Source of the DNA: Nocardioides kongjuensis
GTDB taxonomy: Bacteria; Actinomycetota; Actinomycetes; Propionibacteriales; Nocardioidaceae
Assembly: GCF_013409625.1 (NCBI RefSeq)
Contig: NZ_JACCBF010000001.1
Coordinates: forward strand, 1,054,001 to 1,118,000
Reading direction: 5' to 3'
Length of the DNA stretch: 64,000 nt
The position numbers and the translations under genes are program-made. Positions within the stretch are counted from its first letter, which is position 1; every line of letters starts with the position of its first letter. Below the pieces are notes generated by a model. That model saw only the letters and a list, made by a program, of their open reading frames with translations, did no database searches and was not told the DNA's origin. Below are positions 8,101-16,233 of this stretch, piece after piece.

Positions 8101-9707
8101 CCGCGGTCGGGGATGGTGCCGCCGCTGGTGACCGCCAGCCGCTGCGCGCCGGGGCGCCCGCTGATCAGGCCGGTGACCCGGTCCCAGGTGATCCGGGGGC
8201 GCAGCTCGGCGAACTCGTCGGACGGGTAGCGCCCGGCGAGCAGGTCGAGCACGGCGTCGTACGCCGACCGCGGCAGGTGGGCGTAGGGAGCGCTGCGCCG
8301 GACGAGCGCGAACAGCTCGTCGACGTCCCACTCGTCGGCGGCGGTCGCGGCGACGACCTGCTGGGCGAGCACGTCGAGCGGGTTGGCCGGGACGCGCAGC
8401 GCCTCGATGCCGCCGCTGCGCATCCGGGCGACGGCGACGGCGGCCGGGGCGAGGTCGCCCCGGTGCTGGGGGAAGAAGACGCCGACCGAGGTCTCGCCGA
8501 CCTGGTGACCCGCGCGACCGACCCGTTGCAGCGCGCTGGCGACGCTGGGAGGTGAGGCGATCTGGAGGACCAGGTCGACCGCGCCCATGTCGATGCCGAG
8601 CTCGAGGCTGCTGGTGGCGACCACCGCCGGCAGCCGGCCGGACTTGAGGTCGTCCTCGACCAGCGCGCGCTGCTCCTTGGACACCGAGCCGTGGTGGGTG
8701 CGCGCGAGCACCGGAGGGGCGCCGGCCGCCGCCCCGGACTGCGCCATCACCTGGGCCGGCGGGGTGATGCCCTCGGTCGACATCTCGGCGGCGATCTCGT
8801 TGAGCCGAGCGGTCAGCCTCTCCGCCGTGCGCCGGCCGTTGGTGAACACGATCGTCGAGCGGTGCTCGCCGATCAGCTCGGCCACCCGCTGCTCGACGTG
8901 GGGCCAGATGCTGGCCCGTTGCGGAGGCGCGGTCGGGTCGTCGTCCTCGACCACCTGCCCGAGCTCGGTCATGTCCTCGACGGGCACCTCGACCCGCAGG
9001 TCCCACTCCTTGTGGGTGGGTGGCGCGACGATCTCGACCGGGGCGGTGCCGCCCAGGAAGCGGGCGACCTCCTCGGTGGGCCGGACCGTCGCGGACAGGC
9101 CGATCCGCTGGGCCGGCTCCGGGAGCAGGGCGTCCAGGCGTTCGAGGCTGAGCGCGAGGTGGGCGCCCCGCTTGGTGCCGGCGACGGCGTGCACCTCGTC
9201 GATGATCACGGTCTCGATGCCGCGCAGGGTCTCGCGGGCCTGGCTGGTGAGGACGAGGAACAGCGACTCGGGCGTCGTGATGAGCACGTCGGGTGGTCGG
9301 GTCGCGAGCCGGCGGCGCTCGTTGGCGGGGGTGTCACCGGAGCGGATGCCGACGCTGACCTCGGGGAACGGCTGGCCGGGGTGGAGCCGCTCGGCGGTCT
9401 GCCGGATGCCCGTCAGCGGGGCACGCAGGTTGCGCTCCACGTCGACCGCGAGCGCCTTGAGCGGCGAGACGTAGAGGACCCGGGTGCGGTGCAACCTGTC
9501 GTCGGGCGCCGGCGTGGTGAGGAGCCGGTCGAGGCCGGCGAGGAAGGCACTGAGCGTCTTGCCGGACCCGGTCGGCGCGACGACGAGGGTGTGCTGGCCG
9601 CGCGCGATCGCGTCCCACGCGCCGGCCTGGGCGGCGGTGGGCTCGGCGAAGGCCGCGCGGAACCACGTCCGCGTCGCCTCGCTGAACCGGGCCAGGGGGT
9701 CCTCCAT
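5154..9707 (-). CDS. lhr: Lhr-type large DEAD/DEAH-box DNA helicase
   Basis: 1517 residues, full length for bacterial Lhr. Walker A APTGSGKT at about 44-51, DEVH box (VIIDEVHAVAG), SAT motif (IGLSATV), and helicase motif VI QRVGRAGHQ; these are followed by the winged-helix and long C-terminal domains typical of Lhr-core plus Lhr-CTD. It is a superfamily 2 ATP-dependent 3'-5' DNA translocase linked to DNA repair in mycobacteria. The start is the ATG at 9707 (MEDPLARF); the frame stays open to 9926 but without homology-like sequence or a ribosome binding site. It overlaps nei at its 3' end. The first 48 nt upstream separate it from the divergent sortase-like gene. Confidence 0.93.
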   Translation of the reverse strand: MEDPLARFSEATRTWFRAAFAEPTAAQAGAWDAIARGQHTLVVAPTGSGKTLSAFLAGLDRLLTTPAPDDRLHRTRVLYVSPLKALAVDVERNLRAPLTGIRQTAERLHPGQPFPEVSVGIRSGDTPANERRRLATRPPDVLITTPESLFLVLTSQARETLRGIETVIIDEVHAVAGTKRGAHLALSLERLDALLPEPAQRIGLSATVRPTEEVARFLGGTAPVEIVAPPTHKEWDLRVEVPVEDMTELGQVVEDDDPTAPPQRASIWPHVEQRVAELIGEHRSTIVFTNGRRTAERLTARLNEIAAEMSTEGITPPAQVMAQSGAAAGAPPVLARTHHGSVSKEQRALVEDDLKSGRLPAVVATSSLELGIDMGAVDLVLQIASPPSVASALQRVGRAGHQVGETSVGVFFPQHRGDLAPAAVAVARMRSGGIEALRVPANPLDVLAQQVVAATAADEWDVDELFALVRRSAPYAHLPRSAYDAVLDLLAGRYPSDEFAELRPRITWDRVTGLISGRPGAQRLAVTSGGTIPDRGLYGVFLAGEGTNRRVGELDEEMVYESRVGDVFALGATSWRIEDITHDRVIVTPAPGVPGRLPFWKGDTAGRPTELGQAIGAFTRELAGLPDTAAEARAREVGLDDNAAHNLVAYLREQVEATRVLPSDTTVLVERFRDELGDWRLAVHSPYGTAVHAPWALAINARLRERHGVDGQALASDDGIVIRIPDTDAEPPGAELIAFEPDEIEEIVTREVGGSALFAARFRECAARALLLPRRDPGRRSPLWQQRQRAAALLEVAARYPAFPIVLETVREVLNDVYDLPGLTTLLRRVDQREVTVTEVETPQPSPYSRTLMFGYVAQFVYEGDSPLAERRAAALTLDQGLLAELLGRAELRELLDPDVLAEVEAELQRTTPERRARDAEGLVDLLRLLGPLTVTEVAARARDDAPVTEWLADLVSSRRVVEVRMAYGDAWAVVEDVARLRDGLGVPAPPGTPAAFTEPVDDPLADLVGRYARTHGPFTVEQVAARLGLGVAVVRHTLQRLEAQGRVLSGEFRPVGAGEEWCDVEVLRRLRRRSLARLRHEIEPVEPTTLSRFSTAWHQVSTGSTAGGGKGPRGIDGLLHTIEQLAGAPMPASALESLVLPARVRDYEPALLDELTATGEVVWSGHGALPGSDGWVSLHLADRAHLTLPEPGPVEDPLHQRVLDVLAPGGAWFFRQVADQVARACVDAGEAAPLDEAVSAALWALVWSGHLTNDTLTPLRALTRSGRAAHRTRRAPARPGRLSRTGPPETAGRWALLPPIDADPTRRAHAAAEQLLERHGVVTRGAVVNERVPGGFAAVYKVLSAFEDAGRCRRGYFVEGLGAAQFGTAGAVDRLRSFSTPVGEGGDAKPVAVALAATDPANPYGAALPWPTAEREQEGAGHRPGRKAGALVVLVDGALVLYVERGGRTLLTWTEDPDQLTPAAEALSTAVRRGTLGQLTVEKADGTALLGNGGPLRDALAAAGFVATPRGLRVRA

Positions 9708-9754
9708 TCCGTCATCTTCCCGCACGGCACCGACACTGCCGCGACAATGGGCGG

Positions 9755-10411
9755 GTGGCTGTGGAGGAGGGGAACCGGCGGCGCGACCTGGCGCTGGTCG
9801 CAGGCGTCGTCGGCGTCGTGCTCGCCGTGCTGCTCGCGTGGCTGCTGCTGCGAGGTGGCGACGAGCCGTCGCGGCCGGCCGCCGTACCTCCTGCCGCGAC
9901 GCCGACGTCCACCCCGACCCCGGCACCGCCCGCCGACCCGTGCGCGCGACCGGCGACGACCGGGTTCGTGCCGAGGACCCTCACGGTCCCCGGGATCGCG
10001 CGCAGGGCACGGGTGCTGGCCCTCCCGCGGGACGCGGCCGGGGTGCCCGGCGTCCCCCCGGTGTCCGACAAGCTGTCCTTCGCCTGGGACCGCGGCGGGA
10101 TCGAGCCCGGTTCAGCCGTCGGGCACGTGCTGCTCAACACCCACACCTGGCCCGACGGGACCGCCATGGGCAACAAGCTGCTCGCCGGGCTGCAGGTCGG
10201 TGGCCGGATCGTGCTGCGGGCCGGGCCCCGGGCCGCGTGCTACACGGTCACCGAGCGGACCGAGGTCCTCGCGAGCGACGGGTTCCCGGGCTGGGACGCC
10301 GTCGACGGGCCGCCGGAGGTCGTGATCGTGGTCTGCTCGGGCAAGCGGCTCGGGCCGGGGAACTGGACGCACCGGACGTTGTGGTTCGCCAGCCCGGCGA
10401 CAGCTACCTGA
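9755..10411 (+). CDS. Class F/E sortase-like membrane-anchored protein
   Basis: 218 residues from GTG. A short basic N-terminus, one membrane segment (about residues 12-32), a Pro/Thr-rich linker (about 44-60), then a sortase-like beta-barrel with the candidate catalytic His in SAVGHVLLNTH, Cys in VVIVVCSGKR and a following Arg in HRTLWFA. Sortases join proteins to the cell wall or act as housekeeping transpeptidases; class F members of actinobacteria are often found without a linked substrate, as here. The GTG is preceded by GACAAT and a 6-nt gap, a leaderless-type arrangement. The 3' end overlaps the convergent MFS gene by 8 nt. The His assignment is less certain than Cys and Arg, because the usual H-x-D context is altered. 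Confidence 0.7.
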   Translation: MAVEEGNRRRDLALVAGVVGVVLAVLLAWLLLRGGDEPSRPAAVPPAATPTSTPTPAPPADPCARPATTGFVPRTLTVPGIARRARVLALPRDAAGVPGVPPVSDKLSFAWDRGGIEPGSAVGHVLLNTHTWPDGTAMGNKLLAGLQVGGRIVLRAGPRAACYTVTERTEVLASDGFPGWDAVDGPPEVVIVVCSGKRLGPGNWTHRTLWFASPATAT

Positions 10412-11690
10412 CCGCTTCCGGTACGACGACCGGCCGCCCGTTCACCACGGCCGGCAGGTGCCGCTCGAGCACGCCCGTCACCGCCGCGATCGCTCCGCAC
10501 CCGACCACCATCAGCGCGATCAGCGCTGCTCCCTGACCACGCTCGAGCAAGAACCCGGCGACGACCGGCCCGGCGACGGTGCCTGCCTGGACGGCTGCGG
10601 CGTTGAGGGCGTTGTAGCGCCCGCGCAGGTGGTCGGCGGCGAGGTCGTTGTTGATCGCGGGGAGCGTGGGCTGGAGGAGGGTCTCCCCGATGCCGAAGAC
10701 GATGCCGAAGCCGAGCAGGCCGGTGAGTGCCAGGGCGCTGCCGGGTGCGAGCGCACCGGCACCCATCAGCAGCCAGGCGGCGGCCCACAGCACTGCCATC
10801 ACGGACAGCACCCGGGTGCGGCGGTGGCCGCGGATCCGGCCCATCACCGTGAACTGGAAGGCCACGATGACGAAGGTGTTGAGGGCGAAGCCGAGTCCGA
10901 TCATCTCGGTCGACATGCCGGCGTCGCCGCGGGCGAAGGCGGGCAGGCCGACCTCGAACTGTCCGTAGCCGATGAAGGTGGCGACGAAGGTGAGCAGCGT
11001 CAGCCACCGCACGGCCGGGCTGCGCAGGATGGTGCGGTACCCGGGCGCCCGGCCCGTCTCCAGGCCGGCCTCCAGGTTGCGCGGCGGGTGGAGCACGCGG
11101 CCGTGCAGGTGGCGCAGCGGGCCGAGGAAGAGCGCCAGCGGGATCAGGCCGGAGGCCGCGTCGGCGAGGTAGATCGCCGTGAACGTCTCGGGCCGGGCGA
11201 CGTCGGCGAACAGGCCGCCGACGATGCCGCCGACCCCGAGGCCGAGGTTGGTCAGCGCGAAGTTCACGCCGAAGTACTGCTGTCGGACCTCGCCCTCGAC
11301 CACGGTCGCGATGAGTGAGTTGAAGGCCGGCCAGGAGGCGCCGAAGTTGATGCCGATGAGCAGCAGCGCGACCGCGGCTGCGGCCGGGGTGGTCGCGAAG
11401 GCGAGCAGGATCGTGCCGACCACCATCGCGGACTGGCCGCCGAGCATGACCACGCGGGCGCCGTACCGGTCGGTCAGGGCACCGCTCGGACCGGTCACCA
11501 CGAAGGCCGACAGGGCGATCACGGCCATGAGCACGCCGGACAGTCCGAGCCCGAAGCCGCGCACCTCGTGGAGGTAGATCAGGGTGAAGGGCAGCACCAG
11601 GCCGCGGCCGAGCGTGGAGACCGCCACCGTGGACAGCAGCCACCGGCCCTCGGTGGGAAGTGCGGTCCAGAACGACTTCAACGAGATCAT
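10404..11690 (-). CDS. MFS transporter, first of a tandem paralogous pair
   Basis: 428 residues with about twelve hydrophobic segments. The MFS loop motif is seen as DRYGARVVMLGG after segment 2, and the central loop holds LHGRVLHPPRNLEAG. It is clearly paralogous to the adjacent upstream gene: FWTALPTEGRWLLSTVA, LPFTLIYLHEVRGF, FATTPA, LTLLTFVATFIGYGQ and ETLLQPT recur at equivalent places in both. The start ATG at 11690 gives MISLKSFW, aligning with VRTFW of the paralogue. The family resembles drug or metabolite exporters (MdtH-like); no substrate can be assigned. It follows the paralogue by 68 nt, possibly in one transcript. Confidence 0.85.
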   Translation of the reverse strand: MISLKSFWTALPTEGRWLLSTVAVSTLGRGLVLPFTLIYLHEVRGFGLGLSGVLMAVIALSAFVVTGPSGALTDRYGARVVMLGGQSAMVVGTILLAFATTPAAAAVALLLIGINFGASWPAFNSLIATVVEGEVRQQYFGVNFALTNLGLGVGGIVGGLFADVARPETFTAIYLADAASGLIPLALFLGPLRHLHGRVLHPPRNLEAGLETGRAPGYRTILRSPAVRWLTLLTFVATFIGYGQFEVGLPAFARGDAGMSTEMIGLGFALNTFVIVAFQFTVMGRIRGHRRTRVLSVMAVLWAAAWLLMGAGALAPGSALALTGLLGFGIVFGIGETLLQPTLPAINNDLAADHLRGRYNALNAAAVQAGTVAGPVVAGFLLERGQGAALIALMVVGCGAIAAVTGVLERHLPAVVNGRPVVVPEAVR

Positions 11691-11758
11691 GCGTGGACCG
11701 AGGGCTTCACGCAGGAAATCGTACGGAGGTTGCCCGCCGGCAACCGAATCGTGTGGGG

Positions 11759-13027
11759 TCAAACGACCTCGGTTGTGGGGGACCTCACCTCGCCGCCTCC
11801 GTTGGCGCTCGCCGGGACGTGCCGCTCGAGCGCCAGTGCCATCGCCGCGATCGCCACGCAGCCGGCGACCATGATCGCGATGTAGACCGCCGCGAGGTCG
11901 TGCTGGAGCAGGAAGCCGGCCACGACGGGCCCGGCGATCGCACCGCCCTGGAAGGCTGCCGCGGTGATCGCGTTGTAGCGGCCGCGGGTGTGGTCGGTCG
12001 CGAGGTCGTTGGCCATCGCTGGCACGGTCGGTTGGAGCAGCGTCTCGCCGAGCGCGAACACCGCCATGTAGGCGAGCACGCCGGCGATCGCGAGGCTGCT
12101 GCCCGGCACGATCCCGGCCGCGCCGAGCAGCCCCCAGGCCAGTGCCCAGATGAAGGCCATGACGACCATCACCCGGGTGCGCAGGTGCCGCTTGATCCGG
12201 TTCAGCACCGAGAACTGCAGGACCACGATGACCACCGTGTTGACCGCGAAGGCCAGGCCGACGGTGCGGGTCGACACCTCGGCGGCCTGGCGGGCGAAGC
12301 CCGGGAAGCCGGCCTCGTGCTGTCCGTAGCCGATGAAGGTGGCGACGAAGGTGAGCAGGGTCAGCCAGCGCACCGCGGGCTGCCCGAGGATCGCGAGGTA
12401 GCCGACGGCTGCCGGCGTGCTGCCGTCCTCGGGTGCGGACGCACGGCCGTGGACGTGGCGCAGCGGCGCGAGCAGCAGCGCGAGCGGGACCAGTCCGGTC
12501 ACTGCATCGCCCACGAAGATCGCGGTGAAGGTGCCGGGGCGGTCGACGTCGGCGAGCAGGCCGCCGACCACGCCGCCGACGCCGATGCCGAGGTTGACCA
12601 GTGCGAAGTTGATCCCGAAGTACTGCTGGCGCAGCTCGCCGCTCACCACTGCCGCGATGAGTGCGTTGAACGCCGGCCACGAGACCCCGAAGTTGAAGCC
12701 GACCAGCACCAGCGCCGCGGCTGCCACCGCCGGCGTCGTCGCGAAGGCGAGCGTCAGGTTGCCGACGATCATGGCCGCGAGGCCGACGAGCAGCACGGCG
12801 CGGGCGCCGTACCTGTCCACCATGGCCCCGCCCGGCCCGGTCACCAGGAACCCGACGACGGCGATCAGCGCCATCAGCGTGCCGGACAGCCCGAGCTCGA
12901 ACCCGCGGACCTCGTGCAGGTAGATCAGTGTGAACGGCAGGGTCAGGCCGCGGCCCAGGGTCTGGATCGCGACCGTCGAGAGCAGCCAGCGGCCCTCCGT
13001 GGGCAGGGCCGCCCAGAACGTCCTCAC
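11759..13027 (-). CDS. MFS transporter, second of a tandem paralogous pair
   Basis: 422 residues starting at GTG (VRTFWAALP). That GTG overlaps the TGA of the TfoX-domain gene in a GTGA junction, which decides the start over the longer open frame reaching 13123. About twelve membrane segments; DRYGARAVLLVG is the loop motif. Sequence blocks match the downstream paralogue throughout, so the pair arose by duplication. The strict translational coupling with the TfoX gene suggests this is the older, operon-embedded copy and 10404-11690 the derived one, though that order is inference. Substrate unknown. Confidence 0.85.
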   Translation of the reverse strand: MRTFWAALPTEGRWLLSTVAIQTLGRGLTLPFTLIYLHEVRGFELGLSGTLMALIAVVGFLVTGPGGAMVDRYGARAVLLVGLAAMIVGNLTLAFATTPAVAAAALVLVGFNFGVSWPAFNALIAAVVSGELRQQYFGINFALVNLGIGVGGVVGGLLADVDRPGTFTAIFVGDAVTGLVPLALLLAPLRHVHGRASAPEDGSTPAAVGYLAILGQPAVRWLTLLTFVATFIGYGQHEAGFPGFARQAAEVSTRTVGLAFAVNTVVIVVLQFSVLNRIKRHLRTRVMVVMAFIWALAWGLLGAAGIVPGSSLAIAGVLAYMAVFALGETLLQPTVPAMANDLATDHTRGRYNAITAAAFQGGAIAGPVVAGFLLQHDLAAVYIAIMVAGCVAIAAMALALERHVPASANGGGEVRSPTTEVV

Positions 13028-13371
13028 TTCGGGGGCAGGGTCGCGGCGTACGTCGCGCCGCGGTGCACCCACGCGCCCAGCGCCTCGTCGGTGGCGACGT
13101 CGGCCAGGTCGATCCGCAGCCAACCGCTCATCGAACGTCCGCGCATCTCCATCGGGTACGCCGGGGTCGTGGCGACCAGCTCGTCGCCCTCGGCCGGGTC
13201 GACACGCACCATCAGGCCGCCCTGCCCGCTGGCGGCGACCGCCATGTTGCCGCCGACCATGAAGCCCAGCCCGCCGAACATCTTCTTCTCGGTCAGCTCC
13301 CGGCCGGCCGCGCCGGGCTCGTCGGCGAGGAGGTCGCGGACCCGCCCGGCCAGCTCTTCGTCGTACGCCAT
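13024..13371 (-). CDS. TfoX N-terminal domain protein
   Basis: 115 residues, matching stand-alone TfoX N-terminal domain proteins: MAYDEELAGRVRDLL, EKKMFGGLGFMVGGNMAV and GLMVRVDP are the conserved blocks, with the MFGG motif near residue 31. TfoX in gamma-proteobacteria is a competence regulator, but the short actinobacterial versions have no known role and may simply bind small ligands. It is first in the operon and overlaps the MFS gene by 4 nt. The annotation is by domain only. Confidence 0.85.
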   Translation of the reverse strand: MAYDEELAGRVRDLLADEPGAAGRELTEKKMFGGLGFMVGGNMAVAASGQGGLMVRVDPAEGDELVATTPAYPMEMRGRSMSGWLRIDLADVATDEALGAWVHRGATYAATLPPK

Positions 13372-13455
13372 GGCAACGACACTAGGTGCGGGCACCGACA
13401 CCCGGCACGCAGGTGGCGCGTGTGCGGTCGACATCCCTCGGGCACGATGGCGCCC

Positions 13456-14433
13456 ATGACCGCGCACTTCGTCGAGCACGGCACCCCCGCCGAGATCCTC
13501 GACGTCATCGCCCAGCTCCCCGCCCTGCCGTACGCCGCCCCCGGCGAGCAGCTGGACTGGAGCGTGGCCGGTCACGAGGGGGAGTCGTTCGACCGGGTGC
13601 ACATGTTCGGCCTGGCCTCGCACCCCGACACGGCACGGGTCCGGGAGCTCGCGACCGGCGTGGCCGTCGCGGCCGACCGACGCTGGGGGAAGAGGCACCG
13701 GTTCGACTGCGCGGCGGTGACGCCGAAGAACGACCCGGCGCACATCCTCGACCCGCGCGCCGTACCCGCCGCAGCGCTGCAGGCGATGGGTGCGACCCAG
13801 GCGGAGGTCTGGCGTTTCGGGGACAGCGCTCTCCTCCTCGCGGTGAACTCCCGCCATGCGTCGGGCGCCGCCCTCTGCGTGGCGCTGGTGCTGGAGGCGT
13901 CGTACCTCGAGGAGCCGGTGGACCGGCTCGCGGTCGCAGACGCCGAGATGGACGCACGGATCCGCAGGGCGGGCAAGGGCGGCAGCCGGAGGCGGAGGGC
14001 GGCCGGTGTGAGCTCCGAGCTGCTGCAGGACTTCCTGAGTCGCGATCGGACCCGGATCAGCTCCGCCATCGACGTCGTCAACGGCTCGGGTGACCCGGCC
14101 CTGCTGGCTCCGGTGGCCGCCGAGCTCCGTGCGGTCCTGGCCGCGCTCCAGGCAGCCGACTTCGTCATCGTCGACGGCAACCCTGTGGAGCTTGCGGTGG
14201 ACCGGTTGGAGATCGTGCGCTCGGGCGGCTGCCTGTGCGCGACGTACCCTCGCCGCAGCGCCGACCCGCAACGGGAGGCGGACGCGGGCTGGGTCGGGAT
14301 CGAGAGCGAGACCAGGAGCGCGCCCGGTGCCCGCCCGCAGCGCGTGGTCGTCTGCACCTCGTGCGGGGCGCTCTTCGACGTGGAGGAGGGGGAGTACCAC
14401 GCGACGTGGTGGAAGTGGGTGCCGCGCGCCTGA
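13456..14433 (+). CDS. Uncharacterised protein with C-terminal Cys-pair motifs
   Basis: 325 residues from the ATG at 13456; an ATG nine bases upstream (13447) is also in frame, but CACGAT lies 7 nt before 13456, the leaderless pattern. I do not recognise the family. Visible: an N-terminal part of about 170 residues (HGTPAEILDVIAQLP, then VHMFGLASHPDTARVREL), a basic patch GGSRRRR, and a C-terminal region with SGGCLCATYPRR and VVVCTSCGALFDVEEG, whose cysteines could bind a metal. It has no signal peptide or membrane segment. It is divergent from the TfoX operon and convergent with the next gene. Possibly it uses or senses a metal-bound cofactor, but this is speculation. Confidence 0.6.
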   Translation: MTAHFVEHGTPAEILDVIAQLPALPYAAPGEQLDWSVAGHEGESFDRVHMFGLASHPDTARVRELATGVAVAADRRWGKRHRFDCAAVTPKNDPAHILDPRAVPAAALQAMGATQAEVWRFGDSALLLAVNSRHASGAALCVALVLEASYLEEPVDRLAVADAEMDARIRRAGKGGSRRRRAAGVSSELLQDFLSRDRTRISSAIDVVNGSGDPALLAPVAAELRAVLAALQAADFVIVDGNPVELAVDRLEIVRSGGCLCATYPRRSADPQREADAGWVGIESETRSAPGARPQRVVVCTSCGALFDVEEGEYHATWWKWVPRA

Positions 14434-14441
14434 GGCTGACC

Positions 14442-15593
14442 TCAGCGTGCCGGAGGACGGGGGTCCCGCCCTCCCCATGCGGCCGCCCGGTCCCAGAAGA
14501 AGTCCGTCAGGCTGGGGGCGACGGCGACATCGTCGACGCCGTCGCGCCGCAGGACCACGCGACCTCCACCGAGCGCGACCAGGTAGCCGCCCCGGTCATC
14601 GGTCATGACCTGCGTGGCGACCTCGTGGAGGTGCTGGGCGTCCCACTGCGGGAACTTCTCCGGGGAAGCCTCGACCGCGGCATCCATCGCCTGGATCTCC
14701 GCGGACGTCATCAGGCGGAAGTCGCCGTCCAGGCCCCACACCGCACCGGCGCCGACGTCCTGGCCGTCGTGCCAGGCCAGTACCTTGCGCTCGCCACCGG
14801 TCTCCGCGAGGGTCTTCCTGCCGGCGGGAGGTCGCAGGGTGCCCTTCAGGGCCGCGGGCATCGTCTCGTCCAGCGCCGCGAGCGCGTCGGACAGGCCGAA
14901 GCCGAGCTGCTGGGCCCGGAGCTCGTCCCACAGGGGTGTGAAGAACCCGCGGCGGTGCAGGTCGTCGAGGGTGGTGCCGGTCTGCTCGGCGGCTCTCCGG
15001 AACGTGGCGACCATGTCGAGCAGGCTCGCGACCATGCCCCCGTCGTCCTCCCAGCTGCGCAGGCGCCCGAGGTCCTCGGCCTCGTCGAAGCGTCCCTGGT
15101 AGGCGTAGGACCACAGCAGCGGCACCGTCAGGTCCTCGTCGTCCGGACCCGCCCGGTGCGCCTCCTCGACCGCGGCGACGAAGCGGTCGGTCGGCGCGCA
15201 GGACATCAGCAGGCCGATGGCGCGATGCACGAGCACGGACGGCAGCATCCGGGCATCGGCGCGCTCACACTGCTCGACCGCCTCGTCGATCATCTGCCAA
15301 CCCGTCTCCTGCTCGCCGGCGAGCGCGGTCGCCGTACCGAGCTCGATGAGGTCGAGCCAGTCCTCCTCGGGATGGCGAAGGACCTCCTCGGCCCACCGGC
15401 GCGCCTGCGCGTAGTCGTGCCGGGCGAACGCGTCGTCACGTCGCTCACGGGCTGCGGCGAGGTCGGGGTCGACGTCCTCGTCCGGGCTGACCTCGGCGGC
15501 CTCACGGCGACGCGCCGTGACGAGGAGGCCCAGGGCCACGCCGGCCACGACGACGATCCATGGGTTGTCGACGACCTGGTCGAGCAGTGGCAC
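14442..15593 (-). CDS. Membrane-anchored TPR-like protein of unknown function
   Basis: 383 residues from GTG. One N-terminal membrane segment (about residues 12-27, WIVVVAGVALGLLV), then a charged linker and a run of helical hairpins resembling tetratricopeptide repeats (residues 45-210: ALAGEQETGWQMIDEAVEQC, YQGRFDEAEDL). The C-terminal third (GGYLVALGGGRVVLRRDG, SLTDFFWDRAAAWG) resembles the end of SMI1/KNR4-like (SUKH) domains, a weak impression. If correct it would be a cytoplasmic protein-binding module tethered to the membrane. A TAGGGT -10 lies in the loop of the hairpin at 15623-15645. No function is claimed. Confidence 0.55.
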   Translation of the reverse strand: MPLLDQVVDNPWIVVVAGVALGLLVTARRREAAEVSPDEDVDPDLAAARERRDDAFARHDYAQARRWAEEVLRHPEEDWLDLIELGTATALAGEQETGWQMIDEAVEQCERADARMLPSVLVHRAIGLLMSCAPTDRFVAAVEEAHRAGPDDEDLTVPLLWSYAYQGRFDEAEDLGRLRSWEDDGGMVASLLDMVATFRRAAEQTGTTLDDLHRRGFFTPLWDELRAQQLGFGLSDALAALDETMPAALKGTLRPPAGRKTLAETGGERKVLAWHDGQDVGAGAVWGLDGDFRLMTSAEIQAMDAAVEASPEKFPQWDAQHLHEVATQVMTDDRGGYLVALGGGRVVLRRDGVDDVAVAPSLTDFFWDRAAAWGGRDPRPPAR

Positions 15594-15622
15594 CGGTGAT
15601 CCCCCCCGAGAGACGCGCGTGT

Positions 15623-15645
15623 CCGTCGACCCTAGCGGTCGACGG
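15623..15645. terminator. Hairpin that may end the DinB gene and carries a -10 hexamer in its loop
   Basis: Perfect 9-bp arms CCGTCGACC/GGTCGACGG with a 5-nt loop. On the minus strand it lies 15 nt past the stop of the 15661-16233 gene, so it may terminate that operon. Read on the same strand, loop and arm give TAGGGT (15629-15634), a good -10 for the 15593 gene. Confidence 0.5.
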
Positions 15646-15660
15646 CTCGCACCGCGTGGC

Positions 15661-16233
15661 TCAGGGGCGCCACGCGGGGTCGCGACCGATGAACCCGATC
15701 AACCGGTCCTGCCAGCGCGCGTCCTCGGCGACGGGCACCTTGGCGCCGTACTGGCCGCTCTGGCGCAGCATCTCGTCGAGTGGGGCCATCCCCTCGACCA
15801 TCACCCGGCAGCGTTCGGCGTCGAGGGTGTCGTCCTGGCCGGTCGCGCGGGCGAGGTCCCAGGTGTGCATGAAGACGTCGCCGGTGTAGAACTCAGAGAT
15901 CGCGCGGGGGAGCGGCATCTGCGTGAGGCGCGGGTGCGCGAAGGTCACGTCCGCGCTGGCCGGGTCGTCGAGGACCGCCTGGACCGCGGCGGCGTGGTGG
16001 TCCCACGCCGCGACCGGGTCCGCGTCGACGTCCGGACCTGTCGGCAGCTCGATGTCCGAGCCGTCGGCCAGGAAGGCGGGGAACCACTCCACGAGGTGGC
16101 GTACGACGTCGCGCGCCTGCCACTCCGCCACGGGTGTCGGGGCGTCCCACCCGTCCGCGGCCACGCCGCGGACGCGATCGCCGAAGGTGGCCGCGATGGT
16201 GCGGTGCTCCTCCGCGGGGCTGTCCGGGATCAC
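15661..16233 (-). CDS. TIGR03086-type DinB/MDMPI-fold metal-binding protein
   Basis: 190 residues. It has the mycothiol-dependent maleylpyruvate isomerase-like fold: GWDAPTPVAEWQARDVVRHL at the N-terminus with the first His ligand, and FYTGDVFMHTWDLARATGQD with the other His/Asp ligands near residue 120. Relatives bind a divalent metal and are proposed to use mycothiol, the actinobacterial thiol; substrates are unknown. It starts with GTG in a 4-nt GTGA overlap with the SRPBCC gene, making it third in an ArsR-SRPBCC-DinB operon, a common actinobacterial arrangement. Confidence 0.82.
   Translation of the reverse strand: MIPDSPAEEHRTIAATFGDRVRGVAADGWDAPTPVAEWQARDVVRHLVEWFPAFLADGSDIELPTGPDVDADPVAAWDHHAAAVQAVLDDPASADVTFAHPRLTQMPLPRAISEFYTGDVFMHTWDLARATGQDDTLDAERCRVMVEGMAPLDEMLRQSGQYGAKVPVAEDARWQDRLIGFIGRDPAWRP

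Noticed and set aside
6226..9006. 926-codon open frame inside lhr, same strand
   Set aside because: Arg/Pro/Ala/Gly-rich composition is that of a shifted frame in GC-rich DNA; the lhr frame has all helicase motifs.
9708..9926. N-terminal extension of Lhr
   Set aside because: No ribosome site or homology-like sequence; would overlap the start of the divergent sortase-like gene.
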